NCBI GenBank assembly: GCA_013396915.1
Contig: VWZL01005199.1
Coordinates: 34,422-98,421 of the forward strand
Direction of reading: 5' to 3'
Source: Stercorarius parasiticus
Lineage: Eukaryota; Chordata; Aves; Charadriiformes; Stercorariidae
Length of the DNA: 64,000 nucleotides
Part shown: piece after piece, positions 48,141-61,406 of the stretch
How positions within the stretch are numbered: position 1 is the stretch's first letter
How the letters are laid out: each line of letters begins with the position of its first letter
The notes under the pieces: model-generated
What the model saw: the letters and a program-made list of their open reading frames with translations, nothing else
Database searches by the model: none
What the model was told of the DNA's origin: nothing
Made by a program: the position numbers and the translations under genes

Positions 48141-50659
48141 AAATCATGCCTAGAACCTCATACCCCAGCCACAGTCACTGCATATGGGGCATATATTTAC
48201 AGCACTGAATTTTTATTTTCCAATCTCCTCTTCTATGTACTTGAATCTTCTGTAAAAGTCAAAGTCAAAATTATTTCTGTCTGATGTCTCCCAGGCTGTC
48301 CTCATCAAAGAAAGCAATCAGCTAACAGAATGATTTGGTAATACACTTATCATTTCACGTTGGCTCCCTTCCTTATATATCAATATATGTTTTCACTTTC
48401 CCCTGTAGGATTTTTAGATGATAGTTTCAGTACCCTGATTTATATAATTTTTATCTCAGTAATTACCTGCCTACTCCCAAAGTCTGCTTATGCTTCTAAA
48501 TTGTTTACAAGTGATTATAATGAACTAGTGATGAAGTTTCTTTGTTCATTGTTTAATCCTTGTGGCAATGAAGAGTGAGTGTGAAACATTGCTTTGGTAT
48601 TTCTCTTCTACTTTGAACAGCATACTAATAGGTAGGTGGATTGACAGGTAGACTGATATTGGCAGGGGTAGGGGAAGGGAAAGATTGCTTGACAGAGCCT
48701 GTCTTTGTGGCATATGCACAGTGATCTTCAAAGTAACTTATGCGTAAATACCGACTCCTTTAGTTTAAGTCTCATTATCTCTTGACCTGTGCTTAGTGCT
48801 AACAGCTGACAATATATATATACAGCAAAGAATTTCGGTTTTCATTCCTAATGGGGAAAGTATCAGTCCACTTCCAAATCATCTGCTACTCTTATTGACA
48901 CCCCTCCTTGTTTTTCAGGGGCTTTTAAAAAAGTATATCAGCTATTATAACAGCTGGTTTGGTTTTAGATCCAAAACTCAGCTATGTTTAGAATGGTAGT
49001 TTTACTTTTATTGTATACTAATAAGTCACTGTCACTTTTTGTTGCCACTGTGTGGCAAATATGCATTTGTTCATGTTATGGGATCTGTGGATAATGTGTT
49101 TCAGATTAGCATTATATACCTGGCTCAAAAAGCTGCTCTTCAAGTGGTGGGGTTTTTTTTGTTTTTAAGTTGTTTATTCACAAAACTCAAGTACCAGAAT
49201 ATTCCCAAGCACTTGAAAATTATTCTTCAGCTCAGATTTCTGCTTCTCTCTCATTCTGTCTGCATACTCACTTTAAAAAAACATCTCTTTTCTCTGCTTC
49301 AGAAAGCTGAGATGTGAGAGTAAGAGGTGATTGAGAATCTGAATGCTCAACAGCATAGGCCATAAAGTATCTTTGTTGGCACTTGTGAACTGAACTGGGA
49401 CAGCACAGCTGGATCTGAACATTAATTCCTCAATAATTGATGATTAATCTATTAAAGTTTAATGGAGAGTTGATAAGTAATGGTCTGGCTGCCATGTCAC
49501 TTGATTGTAAATATAGCAAGTTGCCTGGAAATACGTTTTTTCTTTTGTCCATCAGAACCAAACACAGAGGAAGAAGAAAGAAGGAAAGAGAAAGCTAGAC
49601 GGAGGGAGAAAATACGTCTGTGAGAAAAGTTTGGGTCAGGGAACCTCTCTGCGTCACAGCAAGCGCAAAACACTGGCGGCAGTCTTAGGGAATCACTCAC
49701 ACAGGTAGACTTCTCATGTGAACATGCCACACGTGCACCTGCTTCCTTGCAATTCTGTGCGACACAAATCAGTCCTAGTGCATAGCAGCACTCCACGGGC
49801 CTCTGGAGAATATCAGGCTGAGTATGATAAACCCTTTTTATGAGTACTTTTTCAAAGCAGCAGATAGGGTTTTAGGCAGGAAAAAAAACCAACCCCAAAC
49901 CACTAACATAACCAAACTACTTGCAATAAACTAGTATCTTTGAGAAGCTGTTGGAGGTGGAGGATTGCACGTGATCAAAGCACAATTTTAGAGAAATCTA
50001 GAGAACACATAGCTTTAGCACTACTTTTTGCACAAATAGCTTATCCTGTCTTTGCATTTATCACAGTCGCCTTACGTATGCAGGCACTATGCTATGTTGT
50101 GGCCTTGAGTCTCTTTCCAGTCAGCAGAACTAGGCTTGCACACGGCTGAAATTCACCAGTGTGGATGAGATCAGTATCTTCCATCACTTTTAATTTTGCC
50201 TCATACCAATCACATACCATTAGGAAATGGGAATTAGGAATGTGTATGTGTTTCCATGGCAAAGTACCAACAAATATATTTATTGCATTTGAGTATTTGT
50301 CTCATTGTTTGTTATAAGATGATTTACAATGTGTTGATCTTTCTATGGCTGTTTGAGTAGATAAGAGAATTTGAAATCAAATTGTTTCATCCCGCCCATC
50401 TGATGTTGCTCTGTATTATGCTGTAAGGTGCCAAGTAGGGCAGGATGCCTGGTGTCCAAAACAGTTGGGGAAACATACACTATCCTTAAAAGCTCATCAG
50501 CTCTTAGCGTGTGTAACTGAATAATTCATATTTGAGGTGGTGCATTTTTTGAATATCTCTCTTCACAACAGGTAGTTTCTAGCTGTATACTTTTTAACTA
50601 TTAAGCAAGCGTTTGTCATCCATCTTCTTCACTATTGACTTTCATTCATCTCTGTGAGG

Positions 50660-50840
50660 GAAAATGTCTTCTAGTCAAAGCACAGTACTGGTGTGAAGCT
50701 ATATTCTGAATCCTGATGGAAAGTTGCTTGAACTCAAATAAGTTGTTTAGCTGTGCGTCATTTTCCTCTTTTTTAAAATAATGACATCCCTGATGCATTA
50801 CAAAGTTTAATTTGCTAATGTCTGCAAAAAACTTAAGCTA
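50660..50840 (+). repeat. Possible MIR SINE remnant
   Basis: TTAGCTGTGCGTCATTTTCC, TCTTTTTTAAAATAATGAC and later AATTTGCTAATG follow the order of the MIR core and tail ('agctgtgtgaccttgggcaag... cagtttcctcatctgtaaaatgggg... gataatg'), with much divergence. An ancient copy is plausible in a bird; so is chance. Confidence 0.3.
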
Positions 50841-53800
50841 TAAAGGTCATGGAGAGTTAAAGCAGCGTTCCCAACAGTGATAGAATGACCTAGAGTTATT
50901 GGGCTATTAGAGCTGCTCACCTTGTTACTTACCAATATATTTAAAAACACACAGTGGTAAGTTTTGGACAAAATAAATTAATAAGAAAACAATTGCATTC
51001 TCCTTCATTTCAAACCTAAGAATAGTTCAGCTGAGTTCTCAGACACTTGGATATAACAACTAATATAGACCATATAATCTCTGGTTTACTGAAGAAATTT
51101 TATAATCTGTATGACAATTATACATAGAATTAATGTGTGATACTGCCACAAATATTTAAAATGAACACTTTAGCATAAAAAATATTATCAATGGTGCTTT
51201 ATTTCTGTTGTTTTAAATGCTGACAGGACAATGGAGAAGTCTGAATGACAAGCAAAACCAGCTGGAATATGATAGATTAGGTTATGATGAAAGCATGAGC
51301 TTAAGTAAACATCATAAGAACAGAAAAAAAGGAATGTGCTTTAGAAGATTATATTTTAATAAAAACAAATATTTTTAAAGATATTTAAAATTCAGAAAGG
51401 AAGAAAGGATTATTAATGTATATTAACATCCAAATACATAGGAGAAGAATTTTTAAAGTAAATTTATTTAGAAGTCTATATGAAACAATTTAAATTTTTA
51501 TATGGAAAAAGACGTGCTCACTTCAGTGTTGCTGCTATAATTGATAGAAATCATGTGCCAAAGTCTGTTTTGTGGGTGTCTGAAGAGGTACAGAATTTTT
51601 TTTTCTGTTAATGATATACCTCAGAGTATCTTAAGGTAGAAAGAATAAAAGATGTTTGACTATTGTACTTGTAAAAGTATAAGAACTATAAATGAATTTG
51701 CTAATATATGTTTAGGCAATGATTCCTAGAAATACTACTTCAGTTAAACAAAAACAGAGCTCTGGAATAAAACCTTACCCTGGTAATGTAGAAAAATGTA
51801 TGTACATTTACCCCAACTTTAGATATATCAGAGCATTTACCATGTAAGAAAAACTCTACAAAACCAGCTCTGTGGCAGTAACTGTAAGCTGGTGAAAGCT
51901 TTCCAGGCTCTTTTTATTAATGCACAGTTGGATGTAGCCATACCATTTATTAAAGGCTGGACATTTTTTTGAACCCCTCCTCCAACACGTTAGGAGGCGT
52001 AATACATGTAGTACCAGGCATATAGTTACCTGTTTCGATCAGCCTTTGTCACTCAAGCTGTGCCAGCAATGGTTCAACATCCTCTTTGGGCTCACCAGCA
52101 ACATTCATTCTCAGGGGGACCAACGGTCTACTCAGGAGACAGTCCTAGCCATACTTAACGCTTACTTGGGAATTTCAAGCAGTCATATAAATTCTGTATT
52201 CAGGCCTTCCCTTCCAGTGTCTTTATTTCACCTGCTGGCTCCAGTAGTAATAAAGGCTTTCTTCATGAATTGGAGAGCTGGAAGAGTTTGTTTTCAGCTT
52301 GCAGAAATATCACATCAAGATGGTGGCTGTGTGAGTGGAACAGTAACAGATGCACAAAACTTACTCACTTATATAAAACAGAGAGGATACAAAGGACTGA
52401 TTCATGGAAGGAAAGCTCACTGATTTGTGAGTATATTTGGGTTTTTTATTTTTTTTCACCCCCAAATCTATTCAGTGAACACCAAAACCAGATTACATTG
52501 GATAGGCAGAAGTTTGTATGATACAAGGCATCAAACATGTCTTATTTCCACCTGAGTAATGATAATTTATTCTTGTGTTATTATTGATTATATTTTATGA
52601 TACTGGTTTGCATGCAATGATTCCCATCTTCCCCTTACGAACAAACCCGTAGCTACACATGTTCCATAACATGAATCATATTTAAAAAGTATGTGAATTC
52701 TTATAATTGGAAATGGCTTTGAAAGAACTTGTTCCAGAAGGACAAGGTACCCCTGTAACAGACTAGCTACATAGCAGCTTGACAAAGTTTGCAATAAATA
52801 TCGGTCAAAGGCCAACCAGACTCAGATGCCACTGCTCGAAAAGTAAAATCTATAAACTGGCATCTGGGTTCCTCATCTGCCAAGCTTGTCCCCTGAGTGG
52901 TTAAATTGTCTGGCTCCTGTGCATGAACTGACAGGAAAAACAAACCAGAGGGGCCTATGTTTGACACCACCAGTAACATGGTAATGTCAGATGCATCTTC
53001 AATGGAGTATGAAGACTTCTCAACTCTCACTGATCACCTGTGAGACTGAAAAAAATTTTTGGACTCAACATATGTCTGATTTTTGACCTCCCATATTCTA
53101 AAATTGCTCTTGTAATGAAACCGTTGAGCCTTTATACGTATTTCACTAAGATTTCGTTTTTTAAGAGTTGCTGTTGTATTTTGTGTGCCAAAGGCAATGG
53201 AAAAGTATATTGTTCTTTATAAAACACTGTGCTTCTGCAGATCTGTGATTTGAATGCCTGAAATCTCCACATTCGGATTTCAACAGGGTCATCAAACTTT
53301 CAGCCTTCTCAAGTATTGAAGGTAGATAAAATTTCTGAGATTTACTGTCACAGAAAGTTTGGATGAGACAAGAAAAAGACACTTCCAATTTCTTTGGAAT
53401 GGGGATTGAATTTTCTGTAGCATCGTATGTGAGTAGTGACATGCTCCCACAACTTTGGCCAAAAGTTCCTCATGCCATGGTACAGCCATGGAGCTGGACT
53501 TTCTTGTGGGAAACATCTATATTAGAAGCAGTTTTGCAAAATCAGGACAGTAACTTTCATACAGGTCAGTTTTAATAGCTTTTGTCATACAAGTTAAAAC
53601 TGAGGCAGAAAAATTTTCCTTTCAATCCCTAATGTCACAAAAAGAAGGAGAAAGCTTTCTTCTAACATGGTTAAAGCAGTTACAGTCTGCAGGTGGCGAG
53701 GGTTTATGTCTTCTCTACCGTTGGAAGACTTTTTCAGAACCTCACTTCTCTGACCGCAAAGCACCATCTGATAATTTCAGCCCATGCTTTTTTCATGAGC

Positions 53801-53906
53801 AGTTATTACAGATTTTGCAGTACAGGCTTTTGTAGGAAGTACAGCACCAACTAGAATATGGTCTCAATTTTTTCAGTTCAAATTTGCTTTTTAAAATTTT
53901 AACAAA

Positions 53907-53930
53907 GATAGCAGATAATTATCTGCTATC
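53907..53930. repeat. Perfect 24-bp palindrome
   Basis: Half-site GATAGCAGATAA with its exact reverse complement and no spacer. A third GATAGC-type word follows at about 53932. It can form a cruciform; no protein-binding role can be read from sequence alone, though GATA words recur. Confidence 0.85.
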
Positions 53931-56027
53931 AGATAGCTGAGAATTATCATTGATGTGATTTCTGTCCTTCAGCATATTATATACATTTCATGCCGGATAT
54001 TGAGTACCATTCGTGTAAGAACTCTGTAATGAGCTGTGCGAGTTCTCCTAACACAATACGTTATACCAGCCTTAATGTGATTCTTTAAAGTCGGCTGTTA
54101 GGAGGGAGGAGTGATACAGATGGAGTTATGTTATGGCAGGATGTGTTTCAGCATCTCCAATAGTAAGTGGATGTGTAAACTGTTATCATTAACAGTGAAC
54201 TCTCTAAGGCATGGACATATTCTCAATGCTTTATGAAGGCCCAGGTACATTTATGGAACCATATAAATGCATCAGAATAAAATAGGGTGGGTTGGTTGTG
54301 GTCTTTTTTGTTTCACTTTTTGTCTTGTATTGATTTGCTTAAATTATTTTCTCGCTAAAGCATTTGAATTACCTTCCTCACTTATCACAAAAAAAGGGTA
54401 AATTAACATATGGAAATTGCAGAGGGGTTTGCCTGCGGGGCTGCAGAGACAACTGTTTTTCCCTTTAAGATTTATTTCTCCTCCTGCTTACCTTATTTAA
54501 GAGTTCCAGTATTAGCATTTATATACCAAGGTATTAAAATCAAGGGCTCTACTAATCTACCCCATGAAATACCTAATTTGTTTAGCTTCAGTGCACAGAA
54601 GCACAGGAGAGTTAACACAGGGCTCTCATATAAGTCTTACATCTTGTGACAACACAAAGCACCTCTCAGATGTTAATACACTGTGGGGCTTTAAACCTCA
54701 TGCATTTTGCAAATATGACCTGAAAACAAAATTCTGCTTCTTATAGGTTTAAACACTCAATTTCTTTGAAATTTGTAAGTTAAAAATGGTCAGAATTTTA
54801 TTTCAAATATTAATGAAAAGCACTTGCCCAGAAGTTTAGAAATCACTTTTTTTTCCTGTAAAATATTCAAACTAGTTTCTAATGTTAAGGTTCACTTTTT
54901 AATTTGTTTTATTAAAAAGTTAAGATGACAGAATTTTCTTACTTTACACAGACAAAGCTTCCTCCCAATTAATTTCAGGTTAAATACTTTTGTTCTGAAG
55001 TTTTGGGTTTTATCAAGCTATTTTTGTCATAAATTGTGAAACTAGAGCCATAATGAATAGATAAAGAGTCTAAATGAGCAAATTAATAGCTACCTCATAT
55101 ACCTTATTTTGAGTATCTAGTCGAAAAAATTAGAGGTTAAAAATATTAAAGGCTCTTTTAATCCAAACTGTGAAAAAATACAAAGGTAAAAAAAATCATG
55201 AGGTTTAAAATTGAAATAGTTTAGAGTGTGATTTAGGTAGAGATCAAAAGCATTTATTTAATGCACTAGCTTATTTTATATAAGTAATGATCAGCGCATG
55301 AAATATTTCTCTGGGCTTATTCCAGGAAACTTCTCAGCTATATATAAAAAATGTGCAGCAGTTGCACCACCCATTTTCCCTATGGTTTCTATCTCCAAAG
55401 AAGGTAAAAAAATTTATTGTCTTAGATCTGAAAGTTGCCAAGCAGACCTTCCTTTGGGAATCATCTTCATTACTGTCATTCTTAGAAGCTCAAGTCATGG
55501 GCCAATACTCCCTGGTGCTAGTCACTGTACAAACAAATTATGTATAGCTGTGTTTTTTCTATAGTGCCAGCCAAGACCAAATTAATGAAAATAAACAACT
55601 GTAGCTTAATCTGCTGCAGACTAAAAGCTAGAGTACTAGAATCATTAGTCTTCTGCAGGAATTACTGCATGAAATAAATAAAATGATGCAGTGAATTGAG
55701 TAGTGTAGAAGTTCTAGACACCAGATCAAAGCCGCGATTTCTACTTCTTAACCTTGAAGTTACCTTGAATTTTATTGTTTCTATTAATGCTACTCTTTCA
55801 GGGTTTTTTGAGCGACTGTGACTTTCAGGGTAGGTTGATAGATGAATGCAGGCTAATTTTCTGTGACTGTCCTGGCAGCATTAAGGAGGAACCACTTAAG
55901 TATCTGAAGCTACTATCCTGCCCTGCTCCCTGGTGGAGGGAGCAGAGAAGGTGTCCCCAAGAAGTCAGCTTTAGCTAGTCAGATCATGCATAGTGGTTTA
56001 TGGCTCACACATTTTATGATGAAGCAG

Positions 56028-56050
56028 AAGATGACATCTGATGTCATCTT
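56028..56050. repeat. Perfect 23-bp palindrome with central T
   Basis: Arms AAGATGACATC and GATGTCATCTT flank a single T. The arms contain TGACATC/GATGTCA, close to half-sites for bZIP factors (TGACGTCA type), but not an exact match. Confidence 0.85.
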
Positions 56051-58374
56051 TAAAATAGAGTTTAAGTTTATTTGAAAGAAAGCTATACAGCACAATTTAA
56101 GAAAGGCTCTGTGTTCTCCCTGAGTTTGTAATGATGAAAAGAAATCGGAACAAAAGCATAAAAAGATTGAATTATAGCAGGTAATTCAAACAGAATGCTT
56201 ACTGTGCTAATCCGGTCTGCCACTCCTACTCAAGTCTGAATGATAGTTTATTTAATAAGCAGTCTTATTGAAGTGGGTTGGTTAGCCATTGAGTAAGTGC
56301 TATTCTGTAGGAGGAAGAGTTGCAGAATCTAGCAGGTGATGAGTACAATGTACTGTTTAATCCTTACAGCTTGCTAACTACTGAGCCTTTGGCTACATCC
56401 AAAGCTCAAATATATTTTGGAAGGAATATGTATTTTCTACCAACTTGATGGTCTTTTTCGCCTTCCTACTAAAACAGTTAACTTACATAGTCTGCAGAAA
56501 CTATTTACTCAGAAAATAGCAGGTAATGATTACTTAGTTTCCTTTCTGCTTTTTCCATTTGGCAGGCATGAGAAGCCGCCAAACCAAAGGTAGATTTAGC
56601 ACAATCTTTGGAAGATTTGTATGAAATACACGAAGTGGTCAGCCCTAAACAGGCATATAGGTAACTACACAAGCAGTACTTTCAGGTATAGATACACATT
56701 TAAAAGCAAAGACCCTGCCCAGTCGGTTCCTGCAGATAAATTCTTCAGGGCACAAGGATGTCTAATAGGCTCTTGTAGACAGATAAGAGCAAACACATTT
56801 ACTGTGAACTAAGTGCTTACCCTCTTGTCTAATGTTATCTCCAAGATGCTTGTGCCGTTTTACTTTGTCTTCTCACCACTGATGTATTTGTTTAGCGTAA
56901 AAGCACACCTCCCATAATGATAATTGAGAAAATAAAGAAATTATGATGAATTCCATGCACAGATTCTGTCATGTCTCCTGAAAACTACGTCAGAATCAAC
57001 GATGTCATATTCCATATCAGCAGACAGAAAACGTCTTTCCAAGTCATTAGTAAGCTAAATGCCATTATGTTTCCTCTAGGAAATAGCTGGATCAGCATGC
57101 CAAAGAAAAGGGCAGTTTTGATAGCTAAGGAATATTTTGAAAGTTTGCATAGAAAAATAGATTTTATTTCCAAATGAACACCAAGAGTATTTAATGCAGA
57201 GTTTGAATGACAGAAGCTCCTATTAGGTAAATTTATTAAAAAACTGTGAAAAGTTATAACAATAATATGTACCCTTCAATACATTTGCTCAGTGAATATG
57301 TAAGTGCATTTGAATCATTTATGCCTACATGCAGGAAACTGGTAAATTTTGAACAAATTTAATTGAAATCACCCCTGGAGTGAGTCTGAAGGAAGGATTA
57401 GATTTAATGGTCTCACAGAGTGTCGCACTGTAGCACTAGACTGATAGTTCTGAAGTCTGTATTTTTTCCCAATAAAAAATTCTAAACCTCAATCGGCACA
57501 TGAATGTGAGTTTAATCACATCTCAGAAGAGAAAATCACTTTACTTTGCCCTGTAATGAGACTTAAGGAAGATGTTCAGGCAGACAAATCCCAAATTTTA
57601 GTTTCACTAAAATACAAAGATACAGGATTTTTGCCCATATGATTTTCAGTGGGTTGCTGTTTTTTATCTCAAGTAATATGCCATGGCATTTTTTAAAAAA
57701 TGTGAATGTAGATGAACAATATAGGCCATTTTTGGCATTTCATTGAATCTGCATTACTGTCAGTGGAACATCACAGTCGTATCTGGGTGCAAATAGGTTT
57801 TCAAACATGTTATTGATCCTTATTGTTGTAGTCTTCAAGATCTAAAGATCCATGGTGTCATTCTACATTCCCCAATGTCTAGTCTTTTCTTTCTGGCAGC
57901 AGCGTTTTAGCGCTTGTAGCACAGTACTGTAGTAGAGTATTGTAGCCTCACTTCTACTGGAACATGGCAGACTCTAACGCTGTATGAACATTTTACTTTT
58001 AGAGGGAAATATGTTCTTTTATCTTATTAAGTATTTCTAACTCTGTTGTGCTTCCTGAACTGGTTCCTTTAAAGTAAAATTTTCCCAGCTAACAAGTAAC
58101 TGTATTCCTGTCTCTGGCGTCCAGTACGAAACCCTGCAATCCTGTTTACAAAGGCACTATGGAAGCATAGAGGAAGCTGATGTCTGTGGGAAGTGTTAGA
58201 TAGTCTATACTCCGAGCCCTGTATTTTATGCAACAGCTAACTTCTCTGCTAAATTAGATTGTAGTTGTGGGGAGCACCCAAAAGTGCAATTTTTGCTCTC
58301 TAATCTGACTATACCTTGACTTCTCTTGTGTGAAATCAAACTAGCAATCCCAGTTCTTTTACAAAAGTATTGTG

Positions 58375-58417
58375 AAGATAAATTAATTAATCTATGCCAA
58401 ATTAAGATAAATTAATT
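58375..58417 (+). repeat. Spaced direct repeat
   Basis: AAGATAAATTAATT occurs at 58375-58388 and again at 58404-58417. AT-rich and probably incidental. Confidence 0.7.
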
Positions 58418-60891
58418 TATGTGGTGAGGAATGCCATGGAAAATGCTCATGAGGAAAGTAATAATTTCATATTCAAGAAGGGTTTGAGTTAAAGCTGTGT
58501 GAAGAATTGATTTTTCACTTCATTGGCTGACCTGAAAAATTGTGGAAAAAATCAATTTTGGACCAACCTGAAATGATTTTCTCTCATTTTTCTCACGGGA
58601 ATGTAAAGATGGGAAGTAATATATATGTTTTGGCTCTAACAAAATATTTAATTTGTCTAGAAGTGAAATATTTCATTGTCATCTTAATTATTCACATCTT
58701 TTAAACACTTTGCAGGTAGGTATTGTTAAGGAAATCATCCCTTCAAGCTTAATTATTGTACAGTTTATTTTGAAAATAGAGTAGGAAGTGTTGGGGATTT
58801 TTGTTTGTTTGTTTTTAAGCCCCTTCCCCCTCTTCATTGGTGAAATGCAGTTGTGGGTGAAAAAATATGGGTAAACTGGAGTCTGGATTATAACTGTGAT
58901 GAATCAGGGTCGGTGAGCATGCAGACGGCTGTACTGGCTTAAGCACAAAAATCATCTTTTTTGCAGCATCACCAGTACTTCACCATCTTCTGCTTTAGCC
59001 TTCACCATTTTGAATATTCACGCTTCACCTTTTCACAGTCTATTTCAATGTCTACGTGTTAGTTAGATAGTTGCATGTTGTCCCTGAACTACATCTGATC
59101 AGTGCATCTGCCACTTCACTATAAATATTTCAATGGCCATTAGCGAGGTGCTGTGATAATGCTGTGATAAGTTCCCATTGCCATGATAGTAAAGTGATTC
59201 TATAGATTATAAAATAACGCCAAAAACTCTTAGTTGCTGGCACGCAGCAATTGCACTATCCAAACATGCAAACAATCTTTTTGTCAACCTTTCCGTATGT
59301 CCTCTATATCACACCCGTTTAGGAGGATGGACAAGCAAAAGAACTCAGGGTGACTTCAATCAGGAAAAGTTCAACCCAAGGCTGATGTTACTCTCACTGG
59401 TAAAACACTTTAGTTTCAATTAAATACTGTAAATATGGTAAGTGTGCCTTAAACAACAGGTGGGCAAGACAAAACACTGGATATCTGCTATTAAATAAGC
59501 CAGTGTCTATGTAAGATATACTATCAGAATACATCCCAGGGACATGAAATAAAGCAGCACAGGCAACAGGGTGCAAGAACTCAGAAAATACACCTGTTTC
59601 AAAAAATACCTCTATGCCCTACTGTGGCTTTTTCTGTGGCTGGTTATTAGAATTTTTTGGGTCTTCTTAGCTCCTTTTCAAATTATGTGCTAGCATCGCA
59701 GACTTTCAGCTTCTCTGCTTTTTGGTATAAGAGAATTTTTTTCTGTTACTTGGAAAAATAGTGGCCTCAGTATGAAGTTCTCCACTGGAGGAAAGGGGAC
59801 ATACGTTAAGGACTTCTATAATAACCTTATTGCACTGGTACTAGTGTTTATACATATCATACATAAAACACTTATACATAAGGTCTTCTAACAAGTATGT
59901 GCAGATGTGTTCATTTTTTGTCAGTGCTGTCACCATTCATAACAGTATTGTGCAACAGACAAATTAGTGGCTTATTTGGATTTTCTCCTTCAGCCTTAGT
60001 TGTAAAGGGGGTGTCAGATTTAAATAATTACTTCTATACACGTATTTTTTCTTGAGAACTACCTCTTACTTGATATTATTCTCTACCTCATTGGTCAATT
60101 AAAGCTTTGGTATTTATAGATGTGGATTTGGTTTAACTAATCAACTGGAGATGAAGACCTGTGAAAAAGACTAAGTTAAGCCCCTCCAGTCTTGGCATTC
60201 TTGATACACAAGAATCCTTGCAACAAGAAATCTCATTCACTTCGAGTAGCAGAAACTGTATGGCTACACTTTGATCTTTAAGCCTACCAAGTTACCACAC
60301 CTGTTATTCCCATAGCCAGAGCTACCCAACGTCCACTCTTAGCTTCACCAACCCTCTCCACCTCCCCCAATGCCAGAGACAGATTCCTAGTTAGCACCAG
60401 TCTGTTGTGCAATCTGTGCGGTCTTCACATCTTGGAGAGCCGCAGTGAAACTGCAAGTCCTAACTGTTATTTTCTTTGCAAGTTCTTGTCCACATAGACC
60501 TCATTCGGGGTGAAATTAATTTCACAATTCTAAATATTTACATTTTAAACTGCTTGTAGGCTGCATGCTACAGTCTGAATCAGATTCATGCTATTTGCTA
60601 CAGTTCTAAGATATGCATGAGAACAGATGATCCTCTATGTAATGATATGGAAGAATTAATGGGAAAAATATGTTTCCACTGATCTGGAAACCAGTAGTAT
60701 AGAGAAGAATTCCAAGGTTTACACTTGTATCAGTATTGACTTGACTTTACTGTCCTTAAGGCCTGTTGAAATGAAGAGGCAAAGAATCCCTTGGACTGAG
60801 CTCTGACTTTCTTTACAACAATAAGACTACAGCATAAAAGTTAAGTAAGTTATCTGCATTGACATTCATTAAGGTGGAGTTCAGGGAATTT

Positions 60892-60896
60892 CCTAT
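60892..60896. repeat. Target site duplication, left copy (CCTAT)
   Basis: CCTAT directly precedes the TG of the LTR and recurs exactly at 61402-61406 after its CA. Confidence 0.88.
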
Positions 60897-61401
60897 TGTC
60901 ATGGTTTAACCCCAGCTGGCAACTAGAACCACACACCCACTTGCTCACTACCCAAGCCCTCCCCAAGAAGGGTGGGGAGAAAAGGGAAAAAAAAAAAAGA
61001 AAAAAGGAGGGGAAAGGGAGAAAAAACCTCACCCTTGTGGGCTGTGATAAAGACAGTTTAATAAAAACAATCTCAGAAAGGGAATAATAAAAATAATGAC
61101 AATAATAATAATGACAAGGGTCACTCTCACCGCCCAGTCAATTGTCACTGTCCTGAGCAGTGATTGCGGATTACCACCCCCTGGCTAACACCCATTTATG
61201 TACTGAGCATGATGTCTATGGTATGGAGTATTTCATTGGCCGTTCCATCGTTTTGTCTATGCTTCTATGGGAAGCTGAAAAAAGTCCTTGAATAGTGTAA
61301 ATATCACCTAGCAACAACAAAAAACAATAGGTATTATTGACATTCCTTTTATGGCAATCACTGGAAAGAAAATTAACTCTTTCCCAGCTGAAACCAGGAC
61401 A
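60897..61401 (-). mobile_element. Solo LTR of an avian endogenous retrovirus
   Basis: A 505-bp LTR beginning TGTCATGGTTTAACCCCAGC and ending CAGCTGAAACCAGGACA, with TG...CA termini and perfect flanking CCTAT. Read on the minus strand, a decayed TATA word GTACATAAATGG lies at 61192-61203 after ATGCTC. It is followed by an AAT/ATT-rich tract (about 61081-61117) and the polyadenylation signal ATTAAA (61057-61062). This layout is that of a widespread bird LTR type. No internal retroviral sequence or partner LTR is present, so it is a solo LTR. The TATA box is damaged compared with the LTR at 24276-25010, so promoter activity is unlikely. Confidence 0.93.
61057..61062 (-). promoter_or_regulatory. 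LTR polyadenylation signal
   Basis: ATTAAA on the minus strand inside the LTR, about 135 bases downstream of the TATA-like word and before the purine/pyrimidine-rich stretch near the LTR 3' end. Confidence 0.6.
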
Positions 61402-61406
61402 CCTAT
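61402..61406. repeat. Target site duplication, right copy (CCTAT)
   Basis: Exact match of 60892-60896, on the other side of the solo LTR. Confidence 0.88.

Larger units (their letters stand above)
46603..60891. other. Intergenic DNA, no gene found
   Basis: Mostly AT-rich. Frames of 99 codons (49497-49796, minus) and 125 codons (52046-52423, plus) are the longest; neither shows a domain, and the second overlaps an 83-codon frame in another phase on the same strand. A short GT run lies at 46682-46695. Palindromes, a hairpin, a possible MIR and a conserved-looking block are listed separately. Confidence 0.65.

Noticed and set aside
49497..49796. Cysteine-rich 99-codon minus-strand frame
   Set aside because: Cysteines are irregularly spaced and match no zinc-binding or secreted family; no signal peptide cleavage context.
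52046..52423. 125-codon open frame on the plus strand
   Set aside because: No recognisable domain, no promoter or splice context, and an overlapping 83-codon frame in another phase. One or a few frames of this length are expected by chance in 64 kb of DNA this AT-rich.
24276..61401. One large provirus bounded by the two LTRs
   Set aside because: Each LTR has its own perfect target duplication with a different sequence, they differ in length, and no gag, pol or env sequence lies between them.
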